A stretch of 64,000 nucleotides of DNA. It comes from Serratia fonticola (GTDB lineage Bacteria; Pseudomonadota; Gammaproteobacteria; Enterobacterales; Enterobacteriaceae). The stretch covers positions 3,658,001-3,722,000 of the forward strand of contig NZ_VFMK01000001.1 of NCBI RefSeq assembly GCF_006715025.1, written 5' to 3'. Under the pieces are notes generated by a model, which searched no databases, was not told the origin of the DNA, and saw nothing but the letters and a program-made list of their open reading frames with translations. Position 1 is the first letter of the stretch. Every line of letters begins with the position of its first letter. Below are positions 53,938 to 63,615 of this stretch, piece by piece. A program made the position numbers and the translations under genes.

Positions 53938-54719
53938 ACATGCCCGAAATCAAGGTCAATCATCACCACAGCCAGCCCATCACTCTTGATGAGCAAACGG
54001 CAAAGCTGAAGAGCAAACTGCTGAAGGATATCAAGCGCTCGGCTTACGTTTATCGCGTCGACTGCGGGGGCTGTAACGGCTGCGAGATCGAGATATTCTC
54101 CGCTATCACCCCGGTTTTTGATGCCGAACGTTTCGGTATCAAGGTCGTTCCTTCGCCTCGTCATGCCGATATCCTGTTGTTCACCGGTGCGGTAACCCGC
54201 GCCATGCGCGTGCCCGCGTTAAGGGCTTATGAATCGGCACCGGATCCCAAAATCTGTATCTCCTACGGTGCCTGCGGCTGTGGTGGCGGGATTTTCCACG
54301 ATCTGTACTGCGTTTGGGGCGGCAGCGAATCTATCGTGCCCATTGATGTGTGGATCCCCGGTTGTCCGCCAACGCCTGCGGCCACCATTTACGGTTTTGC
54401 CGTGGCGTTAGGTTTATTGGAACAGAAGCTGAAAGGGGAAAACCATCTCGAGCAGGCGGGCGAAAAAGCCGCATTGTTACTGCCAACCATTCCTTTGGCG
54501 ACCCGCGTTTTGATTGAGCGTGAAGCGCGCCGTCTGGCGGGGTATCACCAAGGCCGGATCATCAGCGATCGCTTTTTATCGCTCCTGGAAGGTGCGCGCC
54601 CAGATTCCATCCTCAACCACATGGAACAATGGCTAAAACAGGATAACGATCCTCGCCTGCGCGAGATTGTCCGCTGCCTGGTCGACTGTTTGCAGCAGGA
54701 GGCCACTCATGCAGGATGA
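53934..54719 (+). CDS. hyfI: Hydrogenase-4 small subunit HyfI (NuoB-like)
   Basis: 261 residues. The proximal 4Fe-4S cluster ligands are seen in CGGCNGCEIE, YGACGCGGG and PGCPPTPA. The C-terminal extension after residue 165 is longer than NuoB and typical for HyfI. It overlaps hyfH by 4 bases and hyfJ by 11. Confidence 0.94.
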   Translation: MNMPEIKVNHHHSQPITLDEQTAKLKSKLLKDIKRSAYVYRVDCGGCNGCEIEIFSAITPVFDAERFGIKVVPSPRHADILLFTGAVTRAMRVPALRAYESAPDPKICISYGACGCGGGIFHDLYCVWGGSESIVPIDVWIPGCPPTPAATIYGFAVALGLLEQKLKGENHLEQAGEKAALLLPTIPLATRVLIEREARRLAGYHQGRIISDRFLSLLEGARPDSILNHMEQWLKQDNDPRLREIVRCLVDCLQQEATHAG

Positions 54720-55119
54720 AGGAAAAGTGGTTTTCTGGTCACTGCGGCAAAAATTTCTTGATAGCGACGACGACATGCCCGCCCAGGCACAGCAGGTGAT
54801 GTATTACTCGCTGGCGATCGGCCATCACGTCGGGGTGATTGATTGCCTGAACACCGAGATGAGCTGCCCATTGCCGCAGTATCAAACCTGGATTGAACGC
54901 TTCCCCGAGGGAGAGGCCCAGCGCAAAATGCGCGGTCTGTTGACCTTTGGTGAAATCACCATCGACGCCACGCACACCAGCCTGCTGGCCAATGCGCTGG
55001 CCCCCTTGGCCGACAGCCAGCCCGCCCCCTTTGACGCATGGAGTGCCAAACTGCTCAATCTGCTGGCTGAGATTGAGAGAGAGCCTGCCATCTATCTTAT
55101 TGTGAAAAAAGTCCTATGA
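54709..55119 (+). CDS. hyfJ: Formate hydrogenlyase maturation protein HyfJ/HycH
   Basis: 136 residues: VMYYSLAIGHHVGVIDCL and a C-terminal LLAEIEREPAIYLIVKKVL, family features of HycH/HyfJ. It assists maturation of the hydrogenase large subunit; the mechanism is not known. The ATG lies inside the end of hyfI, and the stop overlaps hycI (ATGA). Confidence 0.88.
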   Translation: MQDEGKVVFWSLRQKFLDSDDDMPAQAQQVMYYSLAIGHHVGVIDCLNTEMSCPLPQYQTWIERFPEGEAQRKMRGLLTFGEITIDATHTSLLANALAPLADSQPAPFDAWSAKLLNLLAEIEREPAIYLIVKKVL

Positions 55120-55592
55120 ATCTGATCCCCCACGCGAAACCCAATGTAGTCCTGGCCGTCGGCAACAGCATGATGGGAGACGACGGTGCCGGCCCCCTGT
55201 TGGCCGAGTTGATGGAGCAAAGGCCGCTCGACGGCTGGGTTGCCATCAACGGCGGTTCCGCACCTGAAAATGTGGTGCATCAGGTACGCGCACTACGTCC
55301 TAAAAGGGTGGTGGTAGTCGATGCCACAGATATGGGGCTGGCTCCTGGCGAAATCCGTATCGTCGATCCCGATGACATCGCCGAGATGTTCATCATGAGT
55401 ACGCATAACATGCCACTTAACTTCATGATTGATCAGTTACGTGAAGATATTGATGAGGTGATTTTTCTCGGCATTCAGCCGGATTTGGTGGCGTTTTATT
55501 TTCCGATGACGGAGAGCGTGACACAGGCGGTACAGGCGATTTACCGCCGGTTACCAACCTGGGGAACGGAGGGAGGTTTTGAGATGCTCTGA
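55116..55592 (+). CDS. hycI: Hydrogenase maturation protease HycI
   Basis: 158 residues, nickel-dependent endopeptidase family: GNSMMGDDGAGPLLAE (first metal-binding Asp), VDATDMG (second acidic ligand) and MSTHNMPLNFMIDQL with the conserved His. It should cleave the C-terminal tail of HyfG. Last gene of the tight hyf run; fdhF follows after 181 bases. Confidence 0.93.
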   Translation: MNLIPHAKPNVVLAVGNSMMGDDGAGPLLAELMEQRPLDGWVAINGGSAPENVVHQVRALRPKRVVVVDATDMGLAPGEIRIVDPDDIAEMFIMSTHNMPLNFMIDQLREDIDEVIFLGIQPDLVAFYFPMTESVTQAVQAIYRRLPTWGTEGGFEML

Positions 55593-55773
55593 AGTGTGTG
55601 AATCTGAAACGATTGGGTTAAGCCATCGTGGCATTAATCCACATCAATTTAGCCTGACAAGGTTTATGTTAGAAATCAGTGAGTCGATTTTTTCGCCACT
55701 GTTAGCGATGAAATGCGACGTCGGAAAGGCGGGGTTTCGTGCCGCCAATCAAGAATAACAAGGAGTGATGTAG

Positions 55774-57918
55774 ATGAAAAATGTCATCACGGTCTGCCCC
55801 TATTGCGCCTCAGGTTGCAAAATCAATCTGGTGGTAGACAACGGCAGGATCATCAAAGCCGAAGGTGCAAATGGCGTGACTAATCAGGGCGAATTATGCC
55901 TGAAAGGCTATTACGGCTGGGATTTCGTTCACGATACCAAGATCCTGACCCCGCGGCTGAAAACACCGATGATCCGCCGTGAACGGGGTGGGAAACTGGA
56001 ATCAGTCTCTTGGGAAGAAGCCATTGAGTTCGCCAGTTCACGCTTGCTCGCCATCAAGGAGAAATACGGCCCGAATGCGATTATGACGACCGGCTCCTCT
56101 CGTGGCCCCGGTAACGAAGCCAACTATATTATGCAAAAATTTGCGCGCGCCACCGTCGGTACCAATAATATCGACTGTTGCGCGCGCGTCTGACACGGCC
56201 CCTCGGTTGCAGGTCTGCAGCGATCGGTCGGTAACGGCGCCATGAGTAACTCAATCGTCGAGATTGAGGATACCCAATGTATTTTTATCTTCGGCTATAA
56301 CGCCGCAGATTCTCATCCTATCGTCGCTCGCCGTATTCTTAAGGCGAAGGAGAAAGGAGCCAAGATTATTGTTTGCGATCCGCGTTATATCGAAACAGCG
56401 CGTATTGCAGATATCCACTTACCGTTGCGAAACGGTTCCAACATCGCCCTGCTTAATGCACTCGCCTATGTGATCATTGAGGAAAATCTCTACGACCAGG
56501 CGTTTGTTGACCATCATGCCGAGCAGTTCGACGCGTATCGCGCCATCGTGGCAGACTACCCGCCGGAATCGGTTGAGAAGACGACGGGCCTGAAGGCTCA
56601 GCAGATCCGCGAAACCGCCCGTATGTATGCCGCCGCGCCAACGGCGACCATTCTTTGGGGGATGGGCGTGACCCAGTTCTATCAAGGTGTAGAGACCGTG
56701 CGTTCGCTGACCAGCCTGGCTATTCTGACCGGCAATCTGGGCAAACCGAACGTGGGGGTAAACCCGGTGCGAGGGCAGAACAACGTTCAGGGTGCCTGCG
56801 ACATGGGGGCATTGCCCAACACCTTGCCGGGGTATTTCCAGGTGACCGATGCCGCGGCGCGTGAAAGGTTCGCCAACGCCTGGGGGATCAAGGCCATGCC
56901 CGCCGAGATTGGCTATGCCTTGAGCGAGGTGCCGCACAATATCGACCACGGCAAACTCAAAGCGCACTACATCATGGGAGAGGACCCGCTGCAGACCGAA
57001 CCGGACCTGGCGACCATCCGTAGAACCTTTGAGAAGCTGGAACTGTTGATCGTGCAGGATATCTTCATGACCAAAACCGCATCGATTGCCGACGTTATTT
57101 TCCCGGCAACCTCATGGGGCGAACATGAAGGCGTCTATACCGCTGCGGACCGAGGTTTCCAACGTTTCTATAAGGCCGTTGAACCGGTGGGGGATGTGAA
57201 GACGGACTGGCAGATCATCAGCCTGATGTCGACCGCCATGGGTTACCCGATGCACTACAACAACACGCAGGAAATCTGGGACGAACTGCGTGAATTATGC
57301 CCCATGTATTACGGTGCAACCTACGAGAAAATGGCGGATCTGGCCTATATTCAGTGGCCTTGCCCAACGCTGGATCATCCTGGTACTTCCTATCTGTACG
57401 AAGGTGGCACATTCTCAACGCCGAGCGGTAAAGCCGAACTGTATACCTGTGAGTGGGCCCCGCCTATCGATCAGATCAGCGATGAGTTCCCGCTGGTGTT
57501 AGCTACCGTGCGTGAAGTTGGCCATTACTCTTGCCGTTCAATGACCGGTAATTGCAAGGCGTTGGTCGCTTTGGCTGACGAACCTGGCTATGTGCAGATC
57601 AATACAGAAGATGCCGCACGCAGGGGCATTGAAGATCAGGCGCTGGTTTGGGTCCGTTCACGTCAGGGCAAGGTCATGACACGCGCCAATGTCAGCGAGC
57701 GGCCAAACAAAGGTGCGATCTATATGACGTACCAATGGTGGATCGGTGCCTGTAATGAACTGGTGGCCGAAAACCTGAGCCCGATAACCAAAACGCCAGA
57801 ATATAAGTACTGTGCTGTGCAGATCGAAGCGATAAAGGATCAGGCGCAGGCAGAGCATTATGTTCAGCAGGAGTACAGCAAAATCAAGCAGCGCCTGCGT
57901 GAGGCTGCCGAAGGCTGA
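55774..57918 (+). CDS. fdhF: Formate dehydrogenase H, selenocysteine-containing
   Basis: 714 residues when the TGA at 56191-56193 is read as selenocysteine (codon 140, the same position as in E. coli FdhF), flanked by NNIDCCARV and HGPSVAG. The N-terminal 4Fe-4S cluster uses C8, C11, C15 and C42 (CPYCASGC, GELCLKG). Molybdopterin-binding parts include MGVTQFYQG, PVRGQNNVQGACDMG and the C-terminal MTYQWWIGACNELV. It oxidises formate to CO2 and passes electrons via HydN to the hydrogenase. Gene finders split it at the TGA into a 139-codon ORF and one starting at 56242. Confidence 0.96.
56191..56232 (+). promoter_or_regulatory. UGA codon and bacterial SECIS element
   Basis: The TGA is followed at 56204-56221 by a stem-loop with the apical TGCA-GGTC-TGCA core and bulged T that SelB recognises in E. 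coli fdhF. The base after the core is G instead of C, so the pair just below the bulge differs. selA, selB and selC are not in this window. Confidence 0.88.
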
Positions 57919-57973
57919 GGGGGCTTGACGCCGATGATAATGACAGACTGCTGACAACCAGCTAGTAGGGACA

Positions 57974-58024
57974 GCGTACCGGGGTGGTGGTTGTGGCGTA
58001 AGCCACCGGCCCCCCTCGGTACGC
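57974..58024. repeat. Long imperfect inverted repeat downstream of fdhF
   Basis: GCGTACCG and GTGGC arms pair with GCCAC and CGGTACGC around a GTAA loop, with internal mismatches and GC-rich sides. No T tract follows. It may protect the 3' end of the hyf-fdhF transcript, or be a dispersed palindromic repeat. Confidence 0.55.
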
Positions 58025-58070
58025 CAGGCCCTGTTATCTCGGGTTAAAAACCATTTTGTCTTCAACCTCA

Positions 58071-58094
58071 CTGAACCTCAAGGATGAGGTTCAG
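58071..58094 (+). terminator. fdhF operon terminator
   Basis: CTGAACCTCA-AGGA-TGAGGTTCAG, a perfect 10-bp stem followed by TTTCTGG. It separates the FHL operon from the carbonic anhydrase gene. Confidence 0.65.
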
Positions 58095-58170
58095 TTTCTG
58101 GCTCGCCCTGAGAAGGCACTTGATTGATTAATTATTTCTCTTCTCTCTACTGGTGTTAAACTAGCAGAAT

Positions 58171-58184
58171 GTGATCTTTATCAT
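58171..58184 (+). promoter_or_regulatory. FNR/CRP-like site upstream of carbonic anhydrase gene
   Basis: GTGATCTTTATCAT holds a perfect TGAT-N4-ATCA core (FNR type), and TGTGA-N6-TCATG is a half-good CRP match. It lies 34 bases upstream of the ATG, close to where transcription would start, so it could activate or repress. Confidence 0.45.
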
Positions 58185-58217
58185 GCCCTAATTTACACAG
58201 AGAAAAGAGACACTGCT

Positions 58218-58853
58218 ATGCAACATATCATTGAGGGTTTCCTCAACTTTCAGAAAGAGATTTTCCCTCAGCGTAAGGAACTCTTCCGCAGTTTGGCATC
58301 AAGCCAGAATCCCAAAGCGCTTTTTATTTCCTGCTCAGACAGCCGTCTGGTGCCAGAACTGGTCACGCAACAGGAACCGGGGCAGCTTTTTGTGATTCGT
58401 AATGCTGGCAACATCGTCCCGTCTTTCGGTCCAGAGCCAGGCGGCGTTTCAGCCACCATCGAATATGCCGTCGTCGCACTTGGCGTCACAGATATTGTGA
58501 TTTGCGGCCATTCCAATTGCGGCGCCATGAAAGCGATCGCCTCTTGCCAGTGTCTGGACCCCATGCCAGCCGTCGCCCACTGGTTACGCTACGCAGACGC
58601 CGCCAAAGCGGTAGTAGAAAAGAAAACCTGGAGCAATGAAGATGATAAAGTGAATGCCATGGTGCAAGAAAACGTCATTGCCCAACTGAACAATATCAAA
58701 ACCCATCCTTCGGTCGCCGTGGGGCTGCGTAATAACGCGCTGCGTCTGCATGGTTGGGTCTACGATATCGAAAGCGGTGTTATCCGCACGCTGGATAAAA
58801 ACACCAAAACCTTCGTATCACTGTCTGATAATCCGCAGGTGTGCTTCGAATAA
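58218..58853 (+). CDS. Beta-class carbonic anhydrase
   Basis: 211 residues with the beta-class zinc site: C39 and D41-R43 (CSDSR), H98 and C101 (GHSNC). Other family parts: RNAGNIVP, EPGGVSATIEYAV, and C-terminal LHGWVYDIESG. The size and details are nearer CynT than the housekeeping Can type. It interconverts CO2 and bicarbonate. Lying next to fdhF, it could hydrate the CO2 made by formate hydrogenlyase. No cynS or cynX is beside it, so a cyanate role is unlikely. Confidence 0.9.
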   Translation: MQHIIEGFLNFQKEIFPQRKELFRSLASSQNPKALFISCSDSRLVPELVTQQEPGQLFVIRNAGNIVPSFGPEPGGVSATIEYAVVALGVTDIVICGHSNCGAMKAIASCQCLDPMPAVAHWLRYADAAKAVVEKKTWSNEDDKVNAMVQENVIAQLNNIKTHPSVAVGLRNNALRLHGWVYDIESGVIRTLDKNTKTFVSLSDNPQVCFE

Positions 58854-59020
58854 TCCGGCTTTCGCCAGGGCACGGATGCCCTCCTCCCGTGCCTGGAATG
58901 TTTCCCCTATCCGGTTTCAGCGCAGTGACTGCCATGCAACGGATAGGCATTAACGTCTCCCTATTTCTGAATATCCGGCAGACGGTTCTGGCGGCCAGCA
59001 CGCGGATAATGCCAGGAGAT

Positions 59021-59054
59021 TTTAACCCCTTGAAGATCGCTTCAAAGGGTTAAA
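59021..59054. terminator. Bidirectional terminator between converging genes
   Basis: TTTAACCCCTTGAA / TTCAAAGGGTTAAA arms with a 6-base loop, placed between the carbonic anhydrase gene (+) and the exported peptidase-like gene (-). Both ends have T/A-rich flanks. Confidence 0.75.
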
Positions 59055-59068
59055 CGGCCCTGCATCAA

Positions 59069-60163
59069 TTAGCAGCCATCAGCGCACTGTGGTTCCGGAT
59101 TGTGGAACAGGATACGTACCAGCAGCGCCCTGGGCTCACGCAGCGGATCGTTGCCTATCGCCAACACTCTGCCATCGTGGCCAGCAGTATACTCACGAAG
59201 GATGTCACCAAAGGCATTCCGTTGAACCGCCACTTTCTGCCCTTTGACCACTGAGTCCCCCACTTTAACCAGGATCTCGGCAAACCCGCCCACTTCTGCA
59301 CGAATCGAACTCAACTCATTGCCGATAAAGGTTTCTTGCTCTTTAGCCGTTTTCCCTACGGTTCCGGCGATCATACCTTGTTGAATCATCAGGTTATGCA
59401 CCCCTGTTAAACTGCGGGCGATCAGTTCAGGTTGGTAGAGCTTCGGCTTGCCAATTTCGAGTGTAATGGCAGGGATATTGTTTTCCACGAACGTGGTTTC
59501 TACAGAGCCTTTTTCACCAGGATCGGCTTTGATTTGATCCGCCGGGAACAGCTCGGCGATTTGCTTCACCTGCGGGTTACGATAATCCGCATAGATGAAC
59601 AGCGGATACTCGGTGCCCCGGCTCTGCGTGTGCATATCGACAAACAGGCTGGCATTACCTGCCCACAAATTATTCCATAACAGCCAGGCATGCTGTTCGG
59701 CGGCATTGCCTTTCTCTTTGCCCGGCCAGATGCGGTTAAAATCGACCATATCACCGCCGTCATTGGCTAACTGCCAGTTTCGGTTATTGGCCAGCATACC
59801 GGAGGGGTTCGCCCCTACAGCGCCCACCACACTGCCCTTCAACGCTGCCGGATCCAGCTTTTCAAACACCTGTTGTATCACCCGGGTGCCGTTGAGTTCG
59901 TCGCCATGCACCGCCGCTTGCAACCCCAGCTTAGGGCCTGGCTGTGCCCCTTTGGCAACCAGAACCGGCACATACCAATGCTGGCCGATCCCGTTGCTCG
60001 CCCCTTGAAACATGAAGCGATACACCTTTCCGGCTTCCAGATCGTCGACATCCAGCTTGCTGATGACTGGATACCCCTCAATTTTATCTCCGGTATAAAC
60101 CGTCGCTGCCTGGACGTTAAGCGCCCCAATCAGCAACCCCGCCAACATCATTATTTTCTTCAT
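59069..60163 (-). CDS. Exported succinylglutamate desuccinylase/aspartoacylase-family protein
   Basis: 364 residues from ATG MKKIMMLAGLLIGALNVQA, a Sec signal peptide; GAGAGGG precedes this start, while the longer ORF has no such signal. The zinc-hydrolase (M14-like) motifs are AAVHGDELNGTRV (HxxE), NPSGMLANNRNW, and FVDMHTQSRG (third ligand His). The C-terminal lobe is beta-rich (AEVGGFAEILVKVGDSVVKG), as in this family. It probably acts on an amide or peptide in the periplasm; the substrate is unknown. Confidence 0.82.
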   Translation of the reverse strand: MKKIMMLAGLLIGALNVQAATVYTGDKIEGYPVISKLDVDDLEAGKVYRFMFQGASNGIGQHWYVPVLVAKGAQPGPKLGLQAAVHGDELNGTRVIQQVFEKLDPAALKGSVVGAVGANPSGMLANNRNWQLANDGGDMVDFNRIWPGKEKGNAAEQHAWLLWNNLWAGNASLFVDMHTQSRGTEYPLFIYADYRNPQVKQIAELFPADQIKADPGEKGSVETTFVENNIPAITLEIGKPKLYQPELIARSLTGVHNLMIQQGMIAGTVGKTAKEQETFIGNELSSIRAEVGGFAEILVKVGDSVVKGQKVAVQRNAFGDILREYTAGHDGRVLAIGNDPLREPRALLVRILFHNPEPQCADGC

Positions 60164-60291
60164 GGCCCTCTCCATTGCTATCAGTAAATAACACGTCAAA
60201 AGCTTTCTTGATCCGTGGCTAAGGTCAAACCTCATGCGTAAAACTTATGGGCTTACAAGCACCTTGCGTCAGGGGGCTCCCTCTTTGCGAC

Positions 60292-61134
60292 TTAAAAGAC
60301 CCAGGGTATAAACATATTGACCGCCCCCGCCAACGCGAGCCATGGGCCAAATGCCAGCGGTTGATTAAGATCTTCTTTCGCCACCCTACGCAGTGCCAGC
60401 ACAAACAGCAGCCCACTGGCTGCCGCCACCAGAATCACATGCGGCAACGCTTGCCACCCTAACCAGGCGCCCAACGCCGCCAGTAATTTAAAATCACCGT
60501 AACCCAGTGCCTCTTTACCGGTTGCCAGCTTGAATAGCCAAAACACCGTCCAGAGGGAGATATACCCGGCTACAGCCCCTATCGTCGCCTGTTCCAACGC
60601 GACAAAATGCCCCTGAAGATTAAACAACAGCCCGAGCCACATCAGTGGCAACGTCAGGGCATCCGGCAGCAGTTGGGTGTGATGATCAATCACCGCCAAT
60701 GCCAGCAAGAAAGAGAACAATATCCAGGCCCCGAGCAAAGTGCTCCCCAGCGGAAATACGAGTGCAGCCAAGACGAACATCACCGCTAATGCCACTTCAA
60801 CCAGCGGATAGCGCCATGGGATAGGCTCTCCGCAGCAACGCGCCTTGCCCTTTAACACCAGAAAACTCAATAGCGGTATATTGTCCTTCGCCGTAATGGG
60901 GTGCTGGCAATAGGGGCAACAAGAACGCGGTAATAGCAGATCAAAGCGTGGCATGGGCTCAGGTAAAGGCTGTGCCAGTTGCAGGAGTGCCTCATGCTGC
61001 CAGCGTTTTTCCAACATCACCGGCAATCGGTAGATCACCACATTCAGGAAGCTCCCCACCGTAGCGCCCAACACCGCCACGATACCCAGCCAGAGATGGG
61101 GAAAAGCGACAGTAAAATCCATTAACATATTCAC
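60292..61134 (-). CDS. gspO: Prepilin leader peptidase/N-methyltransferase GspO
   Basis: A 280-residue polytopic membrane protein. The large first cytosolic loop has the Cys set CPYCQH...CCGEPIPWRYP. The two catalytic aspartates of the A24 family are in AVIDHHTQLLPD and ALGYGDFKLLA. It cleaves and methylates type II pseudopilins. It is the last gene of the gsp operon, 67 bases beyond gspN. Confidence 0.93.
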   Translation of the reverse strand: MNMLMDFTVAFPHLWLGIVAVLGATVGSFLNVVIYRLPVMLEKRWQHEALLQLAQPLPEPMPRFDLLLPRSCCPYCQHPITAKDNIPLLSFLVLKGKARCCGEPIPWRYPLVEVALAVMFVLAALVFPLGSTLLGAWILFSFLLALAVIDHHTQLLPDALTLPLMWLGLLFNLQGHFVALEQATIGAVAGYISLWTVFWLFKLATGKEALGYGDFKLLAALGAWLGWQALPHVILVAAASGLLFVLALRRVAKEDLNQPLAFGPWLALAGAVNMFIPWVF

Positions 61135-61201
61135 AGAATGTCCCCACAGTCAGTCTTGCTTACGCTTACGTCAGGCAGCGTATGATGCCCCACCCAAACC
61201 A

Positions 61202-61942
61202 CTACAACTGTCCCTGAACCTGCCAGGCTATCTGGCCTTGAGCGTTGGCTCTGCCCAACTGATTCAGCAGCGGCTTCATCGCATCAGGTAACACCGGCCC
61301 GCTGCGTACCTGACCGCTGAATTGATATCGCCCATCCCCCCCTACCGTGCCGCGCCCCGACAGGCTCAGATGAGCAGAGTCTTGCTTCAACGCCACCCTC
61401 AAAGCCCCTTTGCCATCGCAGCTCAATTGGCCTTGCACATTGACCAGTTCCAAGGGCCCCAACGGCGTCGTCAACAGCGCCGGCTGCCAATTGAGCATGC
61501 CCCCCTCGAGACGCTGGCAACCACGAGGCGTCAGCTCCCCCTGCTGTAACCGCAGCTTTAGCCTACCCTGAGCGCTGACAGGTAAAGGCAACGATAACTG
61601 CTGTCTCACAAAATCGGCTGGAACAGAGAGCTGCCAGTCATACAGTTGAAGGCTGCGCCAACCGCGCAGAACACCTCCCCCCTGAAGATGTTGTGGATCC
61701 TGTAGTTCAACCCTTATCGCGGGCAGCCAAGAGGAAAAAGTGAGCCGCCAGTTCAGTTGTTCCAGCACGACGTTACGCCAGCTGAGCTGGTGTACACTCC
61801 CCTGCCATAAGGAACCGGAAAAGTATCCGGCCTTCATCTCTTTTGGCATAAACGTTTGTAACACCTGTGCCGGCGCGTTTGCGCCAAGCATCAGGAGATA
61901 ACAAGCCAGTAACAGCGCGGCCTTTTTCGCCTTAGCGCTCAT
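61202..61942 (-). CDS. gspN: Type II secretion protein GspN
   Basis: 246 residues with an N-terminal hydrophobic anchor (AALLLACYLLMLGANAPAQV) and a long beta-rich periplasmic part: GSLWQGSVHQLSW, LQLYDWQLSV, QGRLKLRLQQGELTPRGCQRLEGG, a Cys pair. GspN is present only in some T2SS operons and is often dispensable. It overlaps gspM by 11 bases. Confidence 0.88.
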   Translation of the reverse strand: MSAKAKKAALLLACYLLMLGANAPAQVLQTFMPKEMKAGYFSGSLWQGSVHQLSWRNVVLEQLNWRLTFSSWLPAIRVELQDPQHLQGGGVLRGWRSLQLYDWQLSVPADFVRQQLSLPLPVSAQGRLKLRLQQGELTPRGCQRLEGGMLNWQPALLTTPLGPLELVNVQGQLSCDGKGALRVALKQDSAHLSLSGRGTVGGDGRYQFSGQVRSGPVLPDAMKPLLNQLGRANAQGQIAWQVQGQL

Positions 61943-62420
61943 CGTGACGCTCCAGCGTCAGTTTATTTACCGTCACCCACCCCGGTTGTTCGGGACGCAT
62001 CGCTACCTCTAGTGCCACAATGCGCACGCGATGTTGCTGTTCCAACTGAGTAAGCCACTGCATCAACGTATTAAAATCGCTGGGTTCCAACGTGACCGCC
62101 AGCCGCTCTCCTTGCGGTTGCAGGCGGGTGATGTTCATTTTCCTGGCGGCGGCACTCTGTGCCACCGTAGCCGATAAACTCTGGGAGATATCCACGGCTG
62201 GCCGGCTCCCCTGCTGGCGCAAGCGCGGTGCCTGCTGCAACATCCATTCCACCGTACTCTTTTCGCGGGCAATGGTACGCTGCCACTGGCTTGCCTGTTG
62301 CTGCCAGGGCAACCACAGCAGGGAGTAACACAGGCTCACAATGACCAGTGCGCAACATCCCAACACCAAGCCTTGTTCCCGCAGACTGAGCTGCCGCCAG
62401 CGGCGTTTGAGTTCATTCAT
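61932..62420 (-). CDS. gspM: Type II secretion protein GspM
   Basis: 162 residues. The short cytosolic start (RRWRQLSLREQGLVLG) and one transmembrane helix (about 17-36) are followed by a periplasmic ferredoxin-like domain with SAAARKMNITRLQPQGERLAVTLEP. GspM stabilises GspL in the inner-membrane platform. It overlaps gspL by 8 bases. Confidence 0.9.
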   Translation of the reverse strand: MNELKRRWRQLSLREQGLVLGCCALVIVSLCYSLLWLPWQQQASQWQRTIAREKSTVEWMLQQAPRLRQQGSRPAVDISQSLSATVAQSAAARKMNITRLQPQGERLAVTLEPSDFNTLMQWLTQLEQQHRVRIVALEVAMRPEQPGWVTVNKLTLERHDER

Positions 62421-63615
62421 CTTTAATCCCCAGAGTCAGTCGGCTTTCTACCCCTGTCGGATGCTGTTTAATCTCGCCAGGTTGCACCTGATAACGCCGC
62501 CCAGCGCCGATCTGAAACTGTTCCAACGCCTGAAAAGAGGCCGCGTGTACATCGACGTTCAACACTTTACGACTGGCGTCATAAGAGAGTGCCTGAATAC
62601 GGATTGTCGGGTTCTCCGTCGTCAGTTGCTGTAGTTGACGCATCTGCACCACGACACCGCCCTGATCGATAGGCTGTAATTGCTGCAAATGCTGCTGCAT
62701 CTGTACACGCGGATTGATCACGTTTTTTTCTGACGGAAACAGCTGTTGGTAGAGCCTCACACTCTCCTGCCGCCACTGTTCAGCCTGCTGCCACAGCCGG
62801 TAATGGGACAGCCCGGCGTCGGCACACAGCAGCAGTACATACCCCATTAATGCCATCATGACCGATCGCCAGGGGCGTAAGCGCATGCGCCAGCGGCTGG
62901 AGCGGGCGAATTCGCCCTGACGCAGATCGACGCCGCTATCATGTTCCCCTTCTGCCGCCAATTGCAGCAAATCGCGCGCGGGATGAACATGCCACGCGCA
63001 GAGGCTGGCCATTGCGGCAGGCACAACCGAGTAGCTTTCAATCACCGGCGGTGTCCACGCAGCCAAAAATTCCGCTAACCAAGAAGATTCCACGATCATG
63101 CCGGCATATTTCTCCCGGCGAAACAGCCATTGATCATTGAAGCTGACGGCACTCCAACCGTCGGCAGACAACGGCAACATCAGCACATCAGGCTGAAGGG
63201 TCTGGATCTGCACACCCAGGCGTTCACAATGGGAAATCCATTGTTGCATCAGGCTTTTGTCAACGACCGCAACGTCGCATACCTCACCGCTTTGATGCAA
63301 AATAGCAAAATGCAACCGTTCAACATCCGTCGCCAGTTGTTCCTCCAGCATAAACGGCAACACCTGCTGGCTCTGACGTCTGGCGCGGCGGGGAAGCGTC
63401 ACACGATGGAAAACGAACTCGCTGGCCGGTACCAATACCCACGCAGGGTAAGTGGCAAGCAGGCTCGCCAATGTGCTATCGCTCTCCCCGCTGGCCAAAT
63501 GCCCTTGCTGGTGACCGTCCGCCGATGCGAAATACCACCAGATCGGCTGCGTTTCATCACTGGGTAAACGCACTATCAAGCGGGCTTGCGCACGGGGCTT
63601 TCCGTTTCGTATCAA
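62413..63615 (-). CDS. gspL: Type II secretion protein GspL
   Basis: 400 residues: a cytosolic actin-like domain (about 1-235, LIVRLPSDETQPIWWYF, FVFHRVTLPRRARRQSQQVLPFMLEEQLATD), one transmembrane helix (about 248-266) and a periplasmic domain homologous to GspM's. It links the GspE ATPase to the platform. It overlaps gspK by 4 bases (ATGA). Confidence 0.93.
   Translation of the reverse strand: MIRNGKPRAQARLIVRLPSDETQPIWWYFASADGHQQGHLASGESDSTLASLLATYPAWVLVPASEFVFHRVTLPRRARRQSQQVLPFMLEEQLATDVERLHFAILHQSGEVCDVAVVDKSLMQQWISHCERLGVQIQTLQPDVLMLPLSADGWSAVSFNDQWLFRREKYAGMIVESSWLAEFLAAWTPPVIESYSVVPAAMASLCAWHVHPARDLLQLAAEGEHDSGVDLRQGEFARSSRWRMRLRPWRSVMMALMGYVLLLCADAGLSHYRLWQQAEQWRQESVRLYQQLFPSEKNVINPRVQMQQHLQQLQPIDQGGVVVQMRQLQQLTTENPTIRIQALSYDASRKVLNVDVHAASFQALEQFQIGAGRRYQVQPGEIKQHPTGVESRLTLGIKDE

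Noticed and set aside
56191..56193. fdhF as a pseudogene or two genes split by TGA
   Set aside because: The TGA is at codon 140 like the selenocysteine of E. coli FdhF and is followed by a SECIS-like hairpin; the frame is intact on both sides.
57658..58071. 137-codon minus-strand ORF downstream of fdhF
   Set aside because: It overlaps the end of fdhF and the inverted repeat and has no similarity that I recognise.
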